A stretch of 64,000 nucleotides of DNA from Micrococcus sp. EYE_212 (lineage in GTDB: Bacteria; Actinomycetota; Actinomycetes; Actinomycetales; Micrococcaceae): assembly GCF_023147585.1 (NCBI RefSeq), contig NZ_JAHXOZ010000012.1, positions 36,018 to 100,017 of the forward strand, written 5' to 3'. Below, in pieces: positions 55,869-63,677 of this stretch. A program made the position numbers and the translations under genes. The notes under the pieces are model-generated. The model saw nothing but the letters and a program-made list of their open reading frames with translations. It did not search any database and was not told where the DNA came from. The number at the start of each line of letters is the position of its first letter. The stretch's first letter is position 1.

Positions 55869-57223
55869 TGAGCGGACAGAACGCCGCGGGGGGCGCCCCC
55901 GCCGAGACGATCCCGTCCGGACCGATCGAGGTCGAGCGGGCCGAGCCCGGCCTCGACTACGACGCCGCGGGCGCCATGGCGCCCAAGGAGTACGACGCGC
56001 TGCTGCTCGCCTCCTTCGGCGGGCCCGAGGGCCAGGAGGACGTGATCCCGTTCCTGCGCAACGTCACGCGCGGCCGCGGGATCCCGGACGAGCGCCTCGA
56101 GGAGGTGGCCACCCACTACCGCGCCAACGGCGGGGTCAGCCCCATCAACGGGCAGAACCGGGCGCTGAAGGCCGCGATCGAGGCCGAGCTGGCCTCCCGT
56201 GGCATGGACCTGCCCGTCTACTGGGGCAACCGCAACTGGGAGCCGTACGTCCCGGACGCGCTGCGTCAGATGCACGAGGACGGCCATCGCCGGATCCTCA
56301 CCGTCACCACCTCGGCCTACTCCTGCTACTCCTCGTGCCGCCAGTACCGCGAGGACATGGGCATGGCCATGGAGAAGACCGGCCTGGAGGGAAAGGTGGA
56401 CCTGGACAAGACGCGCCAGTACTTCAACCACCCCGGTTTCATCGCCCCCTTCCGCGAAGGTCTCGCCGCCGACCTGGCGTCCCTGCGCGCAGAGCTCGGC
56501 GAGGACGCCCGGATCCACGTGCTGTTCGCCACCCACTCGATCCCCGTCTCCGACGCCGCCGCGGCCGGGCCGCGCGGCACCGCCGCCGCGCTCCGCGAGG
56601 CCGCCGGCGGCGAGCCGGGCGAGGTCGAGGGCGCGGACGTCTACTCCGCGCAGCACCTCGACGTGGCCCGCGAGATCCTCGCGGGCGTGCCCGGTGGCGA
56701 GGACGTCGACTGGTCCCTGGTGTACCAGTCCCGCTCCGGCCCGCCGTCGGTGCCGTGGCTCGAGCCGGACATCAACGACGCCATGGAGAACCTGGCCGGC
56801 CCCGAGGCGCCGGTGGACGAGACGGGCCGCGCGGTGGCGGGCTTCGTGGTCGTGCCGCTGGGCTTCGTGTCGGACCACATGGAGGTCGTGTGGGACCTCG
56901 ACACCGAGGCGAAGGACACCGCGGCCGAGCTGGGCGTCGGCTTCCGCCGCACCCCGACCCCGGGGACGGACCCGCGCTTCGTGGCCGGGCTCGTGGACAT
57001 CGTGGAGGAGCGCCTGGGCCGCCGCGAGGGCCGCGCCGCCCAGGGCTGCTTCCCGGCCTGGTACGACGTGTGCCGTCCGGACTGCTGCTCCAAGGTGATG
57101 CGGGACGGCTCGGTGCGCCCCACGACGTCGGCCGTGGACGCGCCGGTGCGAGGGCTCGGCGAGCACCAGGCGGGGTCCGACGGCACCGCCGCTGACGCCG
57201 CCGTCGAGCCCCCGGAGGCCTGA
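55868..57223 (+). CDS. hemH: Coproporphyrin ferrochelatase (HemH/CpfC)
   Basis: 451 residues. Starts with YDALLLASFGGPEGQEDVIP, the iron/porphyrin region ILFATHSIP-like VLFATHSIPVSD with active-site His, LVYQSRSGPPSVPWLEPD and GFVSDHMEVVWDLD with the catalytic Glu. Cysteines in AYSCYSSCRQ and in CFPAWYDVCRPDCCSK match the [2Fe-2S] ligands known in actinobacterial ferrochelatases. It inserts Fe2+ into coproporphyrin III. Its start overlaps the hemQ stop (TGATG). Confidence 0.95.
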   Translation: MSGQNAAGGAPAETIPSGPIEVERAEPGLDYDAAGAMAPKEYDALLLASFGGPEGQEDVIPFLRNVTRGRGIPDERLEEVATHYRANGGVSPINGQNRALKAAIEAELASRGMDLPVYWGNRNWEPYVPDALRQMHEDGHRRILTVTTSAYSCYSSCRQYREDMGMAMEKTGLEGKVDLDKTRQYFNHPGFIAPFREGLAADLASLRAELGEDARIHVLFATHSIPVSDAAAAGPRGTAAALREAAGGEPGEVEGADVYSAQHLDVAREILAGVPGGEDVDWSLVYQSRSGPPSVPWLEPDINDAMENLAGPEAPVDETGRAVAGFVVVPLGFVSDHMEVVWDLDTEAKDTAAELGVGFRRTPTPGTDPRFVAGLVDIVEERLGRREGRAAQGCFPAWYDVCRPDCCSKVMRDGSVRPTTSAVDAPVRGLGEHQAGSDGTAADAAVEPPEA

Positions 57224-57229
57224 GCCGTC

Positions 57230-58429
57230 ATGGAGGCACTGCGCATCGGCACGCGTGGCTCGGCCCTGGCCACTACGCAGACCCGGCAGACGGCGGAGGC
57301 CGTGTCGGAGCGCGCCGGGCTGTCCCATGAGCTCGTGGTGATCCGCACGGAGGGCGACGTGACCACCGGATCGCTCGCCTCGCTGGGGGGCACCGGGGTG
57401 TTCGCGTCGGCCCTGCGCGCGGCGATCCTCGACGGCGCGGTGCACGCCGCCGTCCACTCCCTCAAGGACCTGCCGGCCGCCCAGCCGGCGGGCCTGGAGA
57501 TCGCGGCGGTGCCCGCGCGCGCGGACGTGCGCGACGCCCTGTGCGCGCGCGACGGCCTGACCCTGGAGACCCTGCCCGAGGGTGCGCGGGTGGGCACGGG
57601 CTCGCCCCGCCGGGTGGCCCAGCTCAAGGCGCTGCGGCCCGACCTCGAGCTCGTGGACATCCGCGGCAACGTGCAGACGCGCCTGGCGCGCGTGCCGGGG
57701 CTCGAGCAGCACGACGACGGCGCCCCCGCCGCGGCCGGAGCCCCCCGCGGCGACCTCGACGCCGTGATCCTCGCGTGCGCCGGGCTGGACCGGCTCGGCA
57801 TGGGCGAGGTCATCACCGAGCGCATCGACCCGGACGTCCTCGTCCCGGCGCCGGGCCAGGGGGCCCTGGCCGTGGAGATCCGCGCCGACGAGCGGCCCTT
57901 GCTCGACGAGTCCCTGATGGACGGCCCGGCCGGGGGGCTCGCGGGCCTCGATCCGGACTCGGACGAGGCCGTCCTGCGGAGCGCCCTCGAGCTGGTGGAC
58001 GACCTGCCCACGCATGTGGCCGTGACCGCCGAGCGGGCGCTGCTGCGCCGCCTCGAAGCCGGCTGCGCCGCGCCGATCGGGGCGCTCGCCACCGTGGAGG
58101 ACCTCGACTCCGGGGCGCCTCGCATCGAGATGCGGGCGATGGTGGCCGCCGTCGACGGCTCCCAGGTGCTGCGCCGCACCTCCTCCGTGCAGCTGGACCC
58201 CGTGCCGGACGACGTCGCCGCCGACCCGGCCGAGGCCGCCGAGTGGATCGAGGACACCCTGTTCCTCGCCGCCGAGGCCCTCGGGGTGCACCTGGCGGAG
58301 CTGTTCATCGCGGAGGGCGCGGACCTGCTGCCCGGCACCGTGCGCGGCGTGAAGGAGTCCGCCGAGGACGTCTACGAGGGCGGCACCCCCGCCGACGTCG
58401 ACGCCACCGGCACCGACACCGAGGCTTGA
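57230..58429 (+). CDS. hemC: Hydroxymethylbilane synthase (porphobilinogen deaminase)
   Basis: 399 residues: LRIGTRGSALATTQT, HAAVHSLKDLPAAQP, VGTGSPRRVAQLKALRPDL, VDIRGNVQTRLA, APGQGALAVEIR and the dipyrromethane-cofactor Cys in LEAGCAAPIGA. It polymerises four porphobilinogens to hydroxymethylbilane. An acidic C-terminal tail of about 40 residues is extra. Seven bp after hemH; next gene 1 bp after its stop. Confidence 0.95.
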   Translation: MEALRIGTRGSALATTQTRQTAEAVSERAGLSHELVVIRTEGDVTTGSLASLGGTGVFASALRAAILDGAVHAAVHSLKDLPAAQPAGLEIAAVPARADVRDALCARDGLTLETLPEGARVGTGSPRRVAQLKALRPDLELVDIRGNVQTRLARVPGLEQHDDGAPAAAGAPRGDLDAVILACAGLDRLGMGEVITERIDPDVLVPAPGQGALAVEIRADERPLLDESLMDGPAGGLAGLDPDSDEAVLRSALELVDDLPTHVAVTAERALLRRLEAGCAAPIGALATVEDLDSGAPRIEMRAMVAAVDGSQVLRRTSSVQLDPVPDDVAADPAEAAEWIEDTLFLAAEALGVHLAELFIAEGADLLPGTVRGVKESAEDVYEGGTPADVDATGTDTEA

Positions 58430-58430
58430 C

Positions 58431-59336
58431 GTGCGCGTCCTGCTCACCCGGCAGCCCGCTCAGGCCGGAGCCCTGGAGGCCCGGCTGTCGGGCGCCGTCG
58501 TGGGCGGGGAGGCCGTGGAGGTCGCGTTCCTGCCGCTCGTGGACTTCGTGCTGGCCGGCGACGCGGAGGCGGACGCCCTCGGCAGGATGTCCATGCAGCT
58601 CATCGCCCCGGGTGCGCGCGGCGTGCTCGTGGTGACGAGCCCCAACGCCGTGCGGGCGCTGCGAGGACACGACTTCGGAGGCGTCGACGAGGGCGTGCGG
58701 GCGGTCGCCACCGGCCCCGGGACGGCGCACGTGCTGGTCGCCGCCTCGCCCGGCATCCGCGTCTGGACGCCCCCCGAGGACCGGTCGGCCCGGGGCATCC
58801 TGGCCGGGATGACCGGGCCGACGGCGGCCCCGGAGGTCGTCGAGGGCCTCTGGCCCCCCGCGGCGGGGCATGCCGTGCCGATCGCGTGGCTGCCCCAGTC
58901 CGACCTCGCCCGGCCCGCGCTGGCCGACGGGCTCCGCGCGGCGGGCTGGGACGTGCGCACCGCCGTCGCCTACCGCACCGTGCCGTATCCCGGGACGCCG
59001 CCGTGGCGACGGCTGCTCGCCGAGGGGGAGGGATCCGTGGGCGCCTCGGACCCGGTCGTCGCGGAGGCGTGCACGGCAGCTCCCGACGCGCCCGTCGTGA
59101 CGCCTGCCCAGCTGTCCGAGGCCGAGCCGGGCACGGTGGTGCTCCTCACGAGCTCCTCGTCCGCCGAGCAGTTCGCCGAACGGGGCCTGGGGCCGGCGGC
59201 GGGGGAGCGGGTGCGCCTGCTGGCCATCGGCGAGCCGACGCGCGCCTCGTGCGAGCGCCTCGGCCTGCCGCTCGCGGGGACGTGCGCCACGCCCGACGCC
59301 GCGGGCGTGCTGGCCGCTCTCGCCGGGCTGGGCTGA
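58431..59336 (+). CDS. hemD: Uroporphyrinogen-III synthase
   Basis: 301 residues. HemD is a fast-evolving family; the supporting evidence is its GTG start 1 bp after hemC and the pattern VLLTRQPAQAGALEARL, LVVTSPNAVRALRGH, VLLTSSSSAEQFAERGL and LAIGEPTRASCERLGLPL, which outline the two Rossmann-like lobes. It closes hydroxymethylbilane to uroporphyrinogen III with inversion of ring D. No hemB or hemL follows within the window. It ends 15 bp from a convergent small gene. Confidence 0.85.
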   Translation: MRVLLTRQPAQAGALEARLSGAVVGGEAVEVAFLPLVDFVLAGDAEADALGRMSMQLIAPGARGVLVVTSPNAVRALRGHDFGGVDEGVRAVATGPGTAHVLVAASPGIRVWTPPEDRSARGILAGMTGPTAAPEVVEGLWPPAAGHAVPIAWLPQSDLARPALADGLRAAGWDVRTAVAYRTVPYPGTPPWRRLLAEGEGSVGASDPVVAEACTAAPDAPVVTPAQLSEAEPGTVVLLTSSSSAEQFAERGLGPAAGERVRLLAIGEPTRASCERLGLPLAGTCATPDAAGVLAALAGLG

Positions 59337-59351
59337 CGGAGCGCCGAGGCG

Positions 59352-59585
59352 TCAGAGGGTGCCGTCGCCGTTCTCGTCCTCCGGGCGCTCGCCCAGCGTG
59401 CCCAGGATGTCCACGCGGGGCTCGCGCAGGATGGCCACGGCGACGTTGGCGAAGCCCGTGTTGGACAGCAGCGTCGAGGCCTCCTCATCCGAGAGGTCAT
59501 AGGCGTGTGCCAGCATGCGGACGTTCTCGGTGTAGAAGGCGTGCAGGCGGTCGACGGCGCGCAGGAACTCCAGGGTGTTGGCCAT
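59352..59585 (-). CDS. Small protein of unknown function
   Basis: 77 residues: LEFLRAVDRLHAFYTENVRM, HAYDLSDEEASTLLSN, FANVAVAILREPRVDILGTL and an acidic end. It is mostly helical, without a signal peptide or membrane segment; I recognise no family. Its reality is supported by the leaderless promoter pattern: TAAGAT (59592-59597, minus strand) 6 nt before ATG. It lies between the heme operon and a long hairpin, convergent to hemD. Confidence 0.6.
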   Translation of the reverse strand: MANTLEFLRAVDRLHAFYTENVRMLAHAYDLSDEEASTLLSNTGFANVAVAILREPRVDILGTLGERPEDENGDGTL

Positions 59586-59635
59586 TCGTCCATCTTAGAG
59601 GCGTTCGGGGACCGTCCGGTGGATCCGGGGTGAAC

Positions 59636-59692
59636 ACAGGGCGACGGCGGGCGGGCGGTGAGCCTGCCCACCGCTCGCCCGCCGTCCCCTGT
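59636..59692 (-). terminator. Long terminator hairpin downstream of the NYN gene
   Basis: About 24 paired bases: 59636-59660 pairs with 59668-59692 with one mismatch and one bulged base, around a short loop (AGCCTGC). It separates the NYN/LOTUS gene from the small unknown gene. Confidence 0.75.
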
Positions 59693-59714
59693 CCGCGCCG
59701 CGGGGTGGGGGCGC

Positions 59715-60785
59715 TCAGCCCTCCGCGCGGCGGCTGCGGCGCTTGAGGCTGACCTCGATCGAGCGGCCCTCTGTGCGGGTCTGCAGGTAGGGCTGGTCCG
59801 CCACGAGCGTGGAGAGCTTCTGGTGACCGAAGTCGCGGGGGTCGAAGTCCACGTGGGTGCGGCTCAGGTGCTGGCCGATCAGGCCCATCGAGGCCCAGCC
59901 GTCGTCGGAGCTCGTGGCGGTCACGGCCTTGACGAGCGCGGACTGCAGGTTGATGCGCGGTGCGACGTCGTGGTCGGCGTCCGGCTCCGCGTCCACCGGC
60001 ACCTCCGGCGGCGTGGGATCCTCGGCGATGGCCGCCTCCGATCCCGACGACGACGCACGGCGGCTGCGGCGACCGCGCGCGGCGGCCTTCGGCTCTGCGG
60101 GTGCGTCGGCCTGCTCGGCGGCGGACTCGTCGGTCCCGCCCGCGGCGGCCCCGGTGTCGGAGGTCTGATCGACCGAGGCGGCGTCGTCGTCCTTCGCGTC
60201 CTTGTCCTCGGCGGAGCGGCCCCGACCCCGGCCGCGTCCGCGGCCTCGGCCCGAGCGCGAGGGCTTCTCGGCGCCCGACTCGTCGGACGCCTCGGAGGCG
60301 TCGTCGTCGGTCTCGACGTCGACGTCGTGGTCGTCCTCGGCGCCGAGCAGCTCGAGGTAGATGAACTGGTCCACGGCGTTGCGCAGCGAGGCCGGCGTCT
60401 TGCGGGCGCCGAGGCCGATCACGCGCTTGCCCGACTCGCGCAGACGGGTGGCGAGGCGGGTGAAGTCGGAGTCGGAGGAGACGAGCGCGAACGCGTCCAC
60501 GTTGCCCATCCAGAGCAGGTCCATCGCGTCGATGATGAGCGCGGAGTCCGAGGAGTTCTTGCCCACGGTGTAGGCGAACTGCTGCACGGGCTGGATGGCG
60601 TGGTGGTTCAGCGCCTTCTTCCATCCGTTGAGGTTGGTGGTGGTCCAGTCCCCGTAGGCGCGCTTGATCGTGGGCGTGCCGTAGGTGGCGAGCTCCTCGA
60701 GGATCAGCGGGGCGTACTTGGGGGAGACGTTGTCACTGTCCATGAGGACGGCGATGCGCAGGGAGGCTGCGGTGGGTTCAGGCAT
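59715..60785 (-). CDS. NYN domain ribonuclease-like protein with LOTUS domain
   Basis: 356 residues. The N-terminal NYN/LabA-PIN-like domain shows RIAVLMDSDNVSPKYAPLIL, then DSALIIDAMDLLW, FALVSSDSDFTRLATRLRE and GKRVIGLGARK, with acidic residues for a metal-dependent RNase site. A long Asp/Glu/Ser/Arg-Gly linker (about 160-275) precedes a C-terminal OST-HTH/LOTUS-like domain (LQSALVKAVTATSSDDGWAS). Such proteins are predicted RNA-binding nucleases. ATG 60785 is leaderless (TACCCT at 60792-60797, minus strand). Confidence 0.85.
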   Translation of the reverse strand: MPEPTAASLRIAVLMDSDNVSPKYAPLILEELATYGTPTIKRAYGDWTTTNLNGWKKALNHHAIQPVQQFAYTVGKNSSDSALIIDAMDLLWMGNVDAFALVSSDSDFTRLATRLRESGKRVIGLGARKTPASLRNAVDQFIYLELLGAEDDHDVDVETDDDASEASDESGAEKPSRSGRGRGRGRGRGRSAEDKDAKDDDAASVDQTSDTGAAAGGTDESAAEQADAPAEPKAAARGRRSRRASSSGSEAAIAEDPTPPEVPVDAEPDADHDVAPRINLQSALVKAVTATSSDDGWASMGLIGQHLSRTHVDFDPRDFGHQKLSTLVADQPYLQTRTEGRSIEVSLKRRSRRAEG

Positions 60786-61114
60786 GACTCCAGGGTAGCC
60801 GGGGGATCGTGGTGGGGAGGGGCGACTGCGGCGGCCCCGGGTGTGGGTGGTCAGCACGCGCCATGAACGGTGAGGCGGCGGAGGTTGTGACGAGGTGGTT
60901 GTGGCGACGGTTGTGGCGTGCCCAGAGAGCTACGAGCACGCTATTCGGAGTCTCGTGGTGAGGACGCCACAAACGACCGTTAGCGCCGCCGGCCCCTTCC
61001 GGGCGCAAAGTCACTCAGCCTAGGCCCGAGCATGACTAACAGGCGGGCCCTAGCCGCAGTGGGTCGGACGTTCTCGTGGTCCATCCACGACTGATCCCTC
61101 CGTGGGTGCCTTGG
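60786..61114. other. Intergenic region with an imperfect inverted repeat
   Basis: About 330 bp without a convincing gene and with lower GC than the flanks. It contains repeated GGTTGTGGCG runs and an imperfect inverted repeat, ACGGTTGTGGCGT (60907-60919) against ACGCCACAAACGACCGT (60964-60980). The right half includes the first copy of a 13-bp direct repeat (see 61992). Confidence 0.5.
60968..60980 (+). repeat. 13-bp direct repeat, copy 1
   Basis: CACAAACGACCGT; the identical 13-mer recurs at 61992-62004, 1,024 bp away, on the other side of the lipoprotein gene. Confidence 0.5.
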
Positions 61115-61582
61115 TCACCCCGCTGCGTCGGTCACGAACACGTTGTGCCGTGTTGGGCATCCCTTCACGGCGGTCGGCACCTCGGGCTTCAGGTCTTCGA
61201 GGATGACCCTGCCGCCCGTGTAGCCACGGCTCTCACCGAGGCGAATGAGTCGGTCCGGGGTGCGGACGCCCACCACCCGGTCGTCTTCCCGCTCGATCCG
61301 CGACCCGGCGGGGAAGGCCACGGGATCGGATGTGGCATCCGGTGCGCTGACCGTGTCCTCTTCCGCTACCACCAGGCATCCGCCGTCGGTGAGCTCCAGG
61401 CGGCCGGTCACGAGCTGACTGGACTCGCCCGAACGTTGCACCCAAGGCTCGTCCGCCACGAGGAGTCGCGTGCCGGCGTCGTCGATCAGTGAGATCCCCG
61501 GGCGGTCCGGGCCGCACCCGGTGGCGCAGAGCGCGACGGCGGCAAGTACTGCTGTGAATGAGAGGGTTGCTCTGCGTGTCAT
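61115..61582 (-). CDS. Hypothetical lipoprotein
   Basis: 155 residues. The start MTRRATLSFTAVLAAVALCA with lipobox ATGC (Cys about 23) marks an exported lipoprotein. The mature part (GRLELTDGGCLVVAEEDTV, FPAGSRIEREDDRVVGV) suggests a small beta-rich domain; no family recognised. ATG 61582 is chosen because AGGAGCAACTA lies immediately upstream. A longer frame starts at 61744 but reads through that ribosome site. It sits in the low-density accessory tail with its own unclear promoter. Confidence 0.7.
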   Translation of the reverse strand: MTRRATLSFTAVLAAVALCATGCGPDRPGISLIDDAGTRLLVADEPWVQRSGESSQLVTGRLELTDGGCLVVAEEDTVSAPDATSDPVAFPAGSRIEREDDRVVGVRTPDRLIRLGESRGYTGGRVILEDLKPEVPTAVKGCPTRHNVFVTDAAG

Positions 61583-61850
61583 TAGTTGCTCCTGGTGTCC
61601 GGGACGAGGACTGGACTGCGCCAGTCTGTGAGCAGTGCGCGAGCTTGGAGGTGACCCGCCTATCACGTCCAGGCGCCTTGTTAACGGATGATCCAGGGCC
61701 GGCGAGTGCCGCCTGGGTGATGCCCTCTCGGCGGTATGGGCCAAAGTGCCTCACAGCGATGTGACAGACGTTACTGTCCCAAATCTGGCCCGTCTATGCC
61801 CCGGATAAGGCCGCGCGTGTCGTACCACCTCGCTCGTCATAGGTCTAAAA

Positions 61851-61885
61851 CCTGGGAGCCACTTGCGACGGGAAAAGGGGGAGGC
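61851..61885 (+). repeat. 35-bp dispersed repeat, copy 2
   Basis: From CCTGGGAGCCAC to GGGGGAGGC. It matches 13065-13099 in the leader of the peptide importer at 28 of 35 positions, without gaps. Confidence 0.55.
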
Positions 61886-61991
61886 CGGGCCGGCAGGTTG
61901 AGGGCGTTTGGAGCTGTCTTCCAGTAGGACCTCGCCGTCTCTCGTCCCACGGTGATGTGGTGGCGAGACTTGTGGCTTGAATCTTGCGAGA

Positions 61992-62004
61992 CACAAACGA
62001 CCGT
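61992..62004 (+). repeat. 13-bp direct repeat, copy 2
   Basis: CACAAACGACCGT, identical to 60968-60980. Confidence 0.5.
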
Positions 62005-62018
62005 ATGGGCCGTCGTGG

Positions 62019-62537
62019 TCACTCGGCGCGGGGGAGAGCGAGCCGTTCGGGGAATCGGTAGACGATGTGGTCGACCTCGTCGTGGGGGTGGGGCTCGGGT
62101 TCCATGCCCAGTTTGAGTGCCAGCCGGGCTGATGGCTGATTGACGGGGGAGATCAGGGCTACCACCGGTGCGGAGGGCTTCTGCGCCATGGCCCAGTCGA
62201 GGGCTGCTCGGGTCGCTTCCTCGGCGTACCCCTGCCCCTGGGCTTCTGGGGCGAAGCGGTAGTAGAGGTTCAGGACCAGCTGGCCTTGGTGCTCCGTGGG
62301 GCGGGTGCCGCAGAAACCGATGGGGCCGGCGTGCTGCTCGGAGACGAGGAAGTATCCGATCCCGTGGTCGGACCAGTCTGCCTGCCAACGGTGCAGCAGA
62401 TCGTGGGCCTCGGCTCTGCTTGTCATGACCAGCTCAGGTCGGTGTGGGTAGGTGCGTGGGTCCGAATGGATCTTCCAGATGACCTCTTCATCCTCGTCTC
62501 GGGGGGCTGTGAGCGTGAGGCGTCGCGTGGTGAGCAT
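62019..62537 (-). CDS. GNAT family N-acetyltransferase
   Basis: 172 residues, RimJ/RimL-like: LTTRRLTLTAPRDEDEEVIW at the start, GPIGFCGTR, LVLNLYYRFAPEAQGQGYAE with the acetyl-CoA loop and ALISPVNQPSARLALKLGM. Substrate unknown. TAGGTT (62544-62549, minus strand) lies 6 nt before ATG, so the message is leaderless. GC is a little lower than the core genes upstream, which fits the accessory tail. Confidence 0.85.
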   Translation of the reverse strand: MLTTRRLTLTAPRDEDEEVIWKIHSDPRTYPHRPELVMTSRAEAHDLLHRWQADWSDHGIGYFLVSEQHAGPIGFCGTRPTEHQGQLVLNLYYRFAPEAQGQGYAEEATRAALDWAMAQKPSAPVVALISPVNQPSARLALKLGMEPEPHPHDEVDHIVYRFPERLALPRAE

Positions 62538-62761
62538 GCAGACAACCTAGACAGCCCAGGCGTGCGCACTGCGAAGCTGGAAAGACCTGGGCTGGCGTTG
62601 GGCCCCGTCTCCACAACCGCGGCGGCTGCTTTCGGATGCGGCGGCCGGGGGTGACTTGAGGGCGAGTTCGGTACCACGGAGGTAAGTGTGGGCACCAGTG
62701 GGGTCGATGCCCACGCGAGCAGAGGTTGCTTTCGTCATGTTCATGCAAGTAGCTTGAACGC

Positions 62762-63238
62762 ATGGAAAACAACTCTTCCTCCCGTGTCACCGCCCCCGAG
62801 GCGGCCCAGGCCCTCGCGCAGGCCGAAGACGTCCATCGGCGTGCCGCCTATGCCGGGGTCGAGCCCTGGTGGGTGGACGCCCTGGCTGCGGTGGGCATGG
62901 CGACGATGGCGGTGGGCCTCATCTCACGTACCCTGTGGGGTGCGTTGCTGGGAGCGGCCTTGTTCGTGATCGGGTCCTTCGTCTTCACCTCGCGTCAGCG
63001 ACGCCGCGGGATGCTGAGGGACCGGCAGGTCACGGTGAGCACGGCGCTGATGTTCGGAGGTGTCTACGGGGTGACCTTCGCAGCCGGGCAGCTGCTGCCG
63101 GAGCAGCGGGATCCGGTCGCCCTGACAGTGGGGGCGCTGGTGCTGGCCCTCGTCGGATTCGTGTTCCTGCGTTGGAGCTCTCACCGGGCGGCGCGCCGGC
63201 TCGTGGAGACCCAGGGAAGGACTCGCACTCTCTCGTGA
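62762..63238 (+). CDS. Four-helix membrane protein of unknown function
   Basis: 158 residues. A soluble helix (EAAQALAQAEDVHRRAAYAG) precedes four membrane helices in two pairs (ALAAVGMATMAVGLIS, ALLGAALFVIGSFVF; ALMFGGVYGVTFAAG, VGALVLALVGFVFLRW) and a basic end. It resembles proteins often encoded with a PadR/MarR-like winged-helix regulator. TAGCTT (62750-62755) lies 6 nt before ATG, so the message is leaderless. It overlaps the regulator gene by 4 bp. Confidence 0.8.
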   Translation: MENNSSSRVTAPEAAQALAQAEDVHRRAAYAGVEPWWVDALAAVGMATMAVGLISRTLWGALLGAALFVIGSFVFTSRQRRRGMLRDRQVTVSTALMFGGVYGVTFAAGQLLPEQRDPVALTVGALVLALVGFVFLRWSSHRAARRLVETQGRTRTLS

Positions 63239-63582
63239 CTGCTGCCCCCGCCTTTGACGAGCTGATCCACCAGTCCACGCGGTTCCGGATCTGCGCTGCG
63301 CTGGACTCCAGCGTGGAGATGGAGTTCGCCCTGCTGCGGGAGGTGGTCGAGGTCTCTGACTCTCTGCTGTCCAAGCAGCTCAAGGCTCTGGCCGAGGCCG
63401 GCTATGTCTCCACGCGGAAGCAGAAGCAGGCTGTGGGGCGGCCGCGGACATGGGTGGCGCTCACGGACCCTGGCCGCGCGGCTTTCCAGGGGCACCTGGC
63501 CGCGCTGAGGCAGATCGTGAGCGCCCCCTTGGATGCTGGAAGTGCTGTCCCCAAGGGTCGCTCTGCGCCTCCTGCTACGTGA
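63235..63582 (+). CDS. Winged-helix transcriptional regulator
   Basis: 115 residues. FDELIHQSTRFRICAALDSS, MEFALLREVVEVSDSLLSKQ (recognition helix) and LKALAEAGYVSTRK, VGRPRTWVALTDPGRAAFQG form a MarR/PadR-like DNA-binding winged helix (the transcriptional-regulator HTH_27 type). The GTG start overlaps the membrane gene stop (GTGA), so the two are cotranslated; autoregulation of the pair is likely. Ligand unknown. Confidence 0.82.
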   Translation: MTAAPAFDELIHQSTRFRICAALDSSVEMEFALLREVVEVSDSLLSKQLKALAEAGYVSTRKQKQAVGRPRTWVALTDPGRAAFQGHLAALRQIVSAPLDAGSAVPKGRSAPPAT

Positions 63583-63608
63583 TCCGAACGGGCGCTGCCG
63601 ACGGCGGG

Positions 63609-63677
63609 CTAGGGCGTGTCTGATAATGCTTCGAGGGTTGGGCTAAGACCCCGGATCCATTCTCAGACACGCCCTAG
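63609..63677. mobile_element. MITE-like element with 19-bp inverted repeats
   Basis: CTAGGGCGTGTCTGATAAT (63609-63627) and its near-exact inverse (63659-63677, one mismatch) bound a 69-bp unit with TA at each outer edge. This looks like the fused ends of an insertion sequence of the IS5/IS630 kind without a transposase gene; the family is inferred from the TA flanks only. A folded transcript would also form a hairpin and could terminate the regulator transcript. Confidence 0.65.

Larger units (their letters stand above)
61583..62018. other. Intergenic region with repeats and small inverted repeats
   Basis: About 435 bp with no convincing gene. It holds TCACAGCGATGTGA (61751-61764), GACAG-ACGTTA-CTGTC (61763-61778), copy 2 of the 35-bp repeat (61851-61885) and copy 2 of the 13-bp direct repeat (61992-62004). 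Confidence 0.5.

Noticed and set aside
60778..61014. A 78-codon minus-strand frame ahead of the NYN gene
   Set aside because: It overlaps the NYN start, has no ribosome site and its composition (Pro/His/Arg-rich) is shadow-like.
61751..61764. TCACAGCGATGTGA as a CRP site
   Set aside because: The half-sites are in the reverse order to the CRP consensus (TGTGA-N6-TCACA) and the spacing is 4, so it is not a CRP box.
62547..62744. Minus-strand frame between the GNAT and membrane protein genes
   Set aside because: It has no ribosome site or leaderless promoter; it lies in the gap that holds the two divergent promoters.
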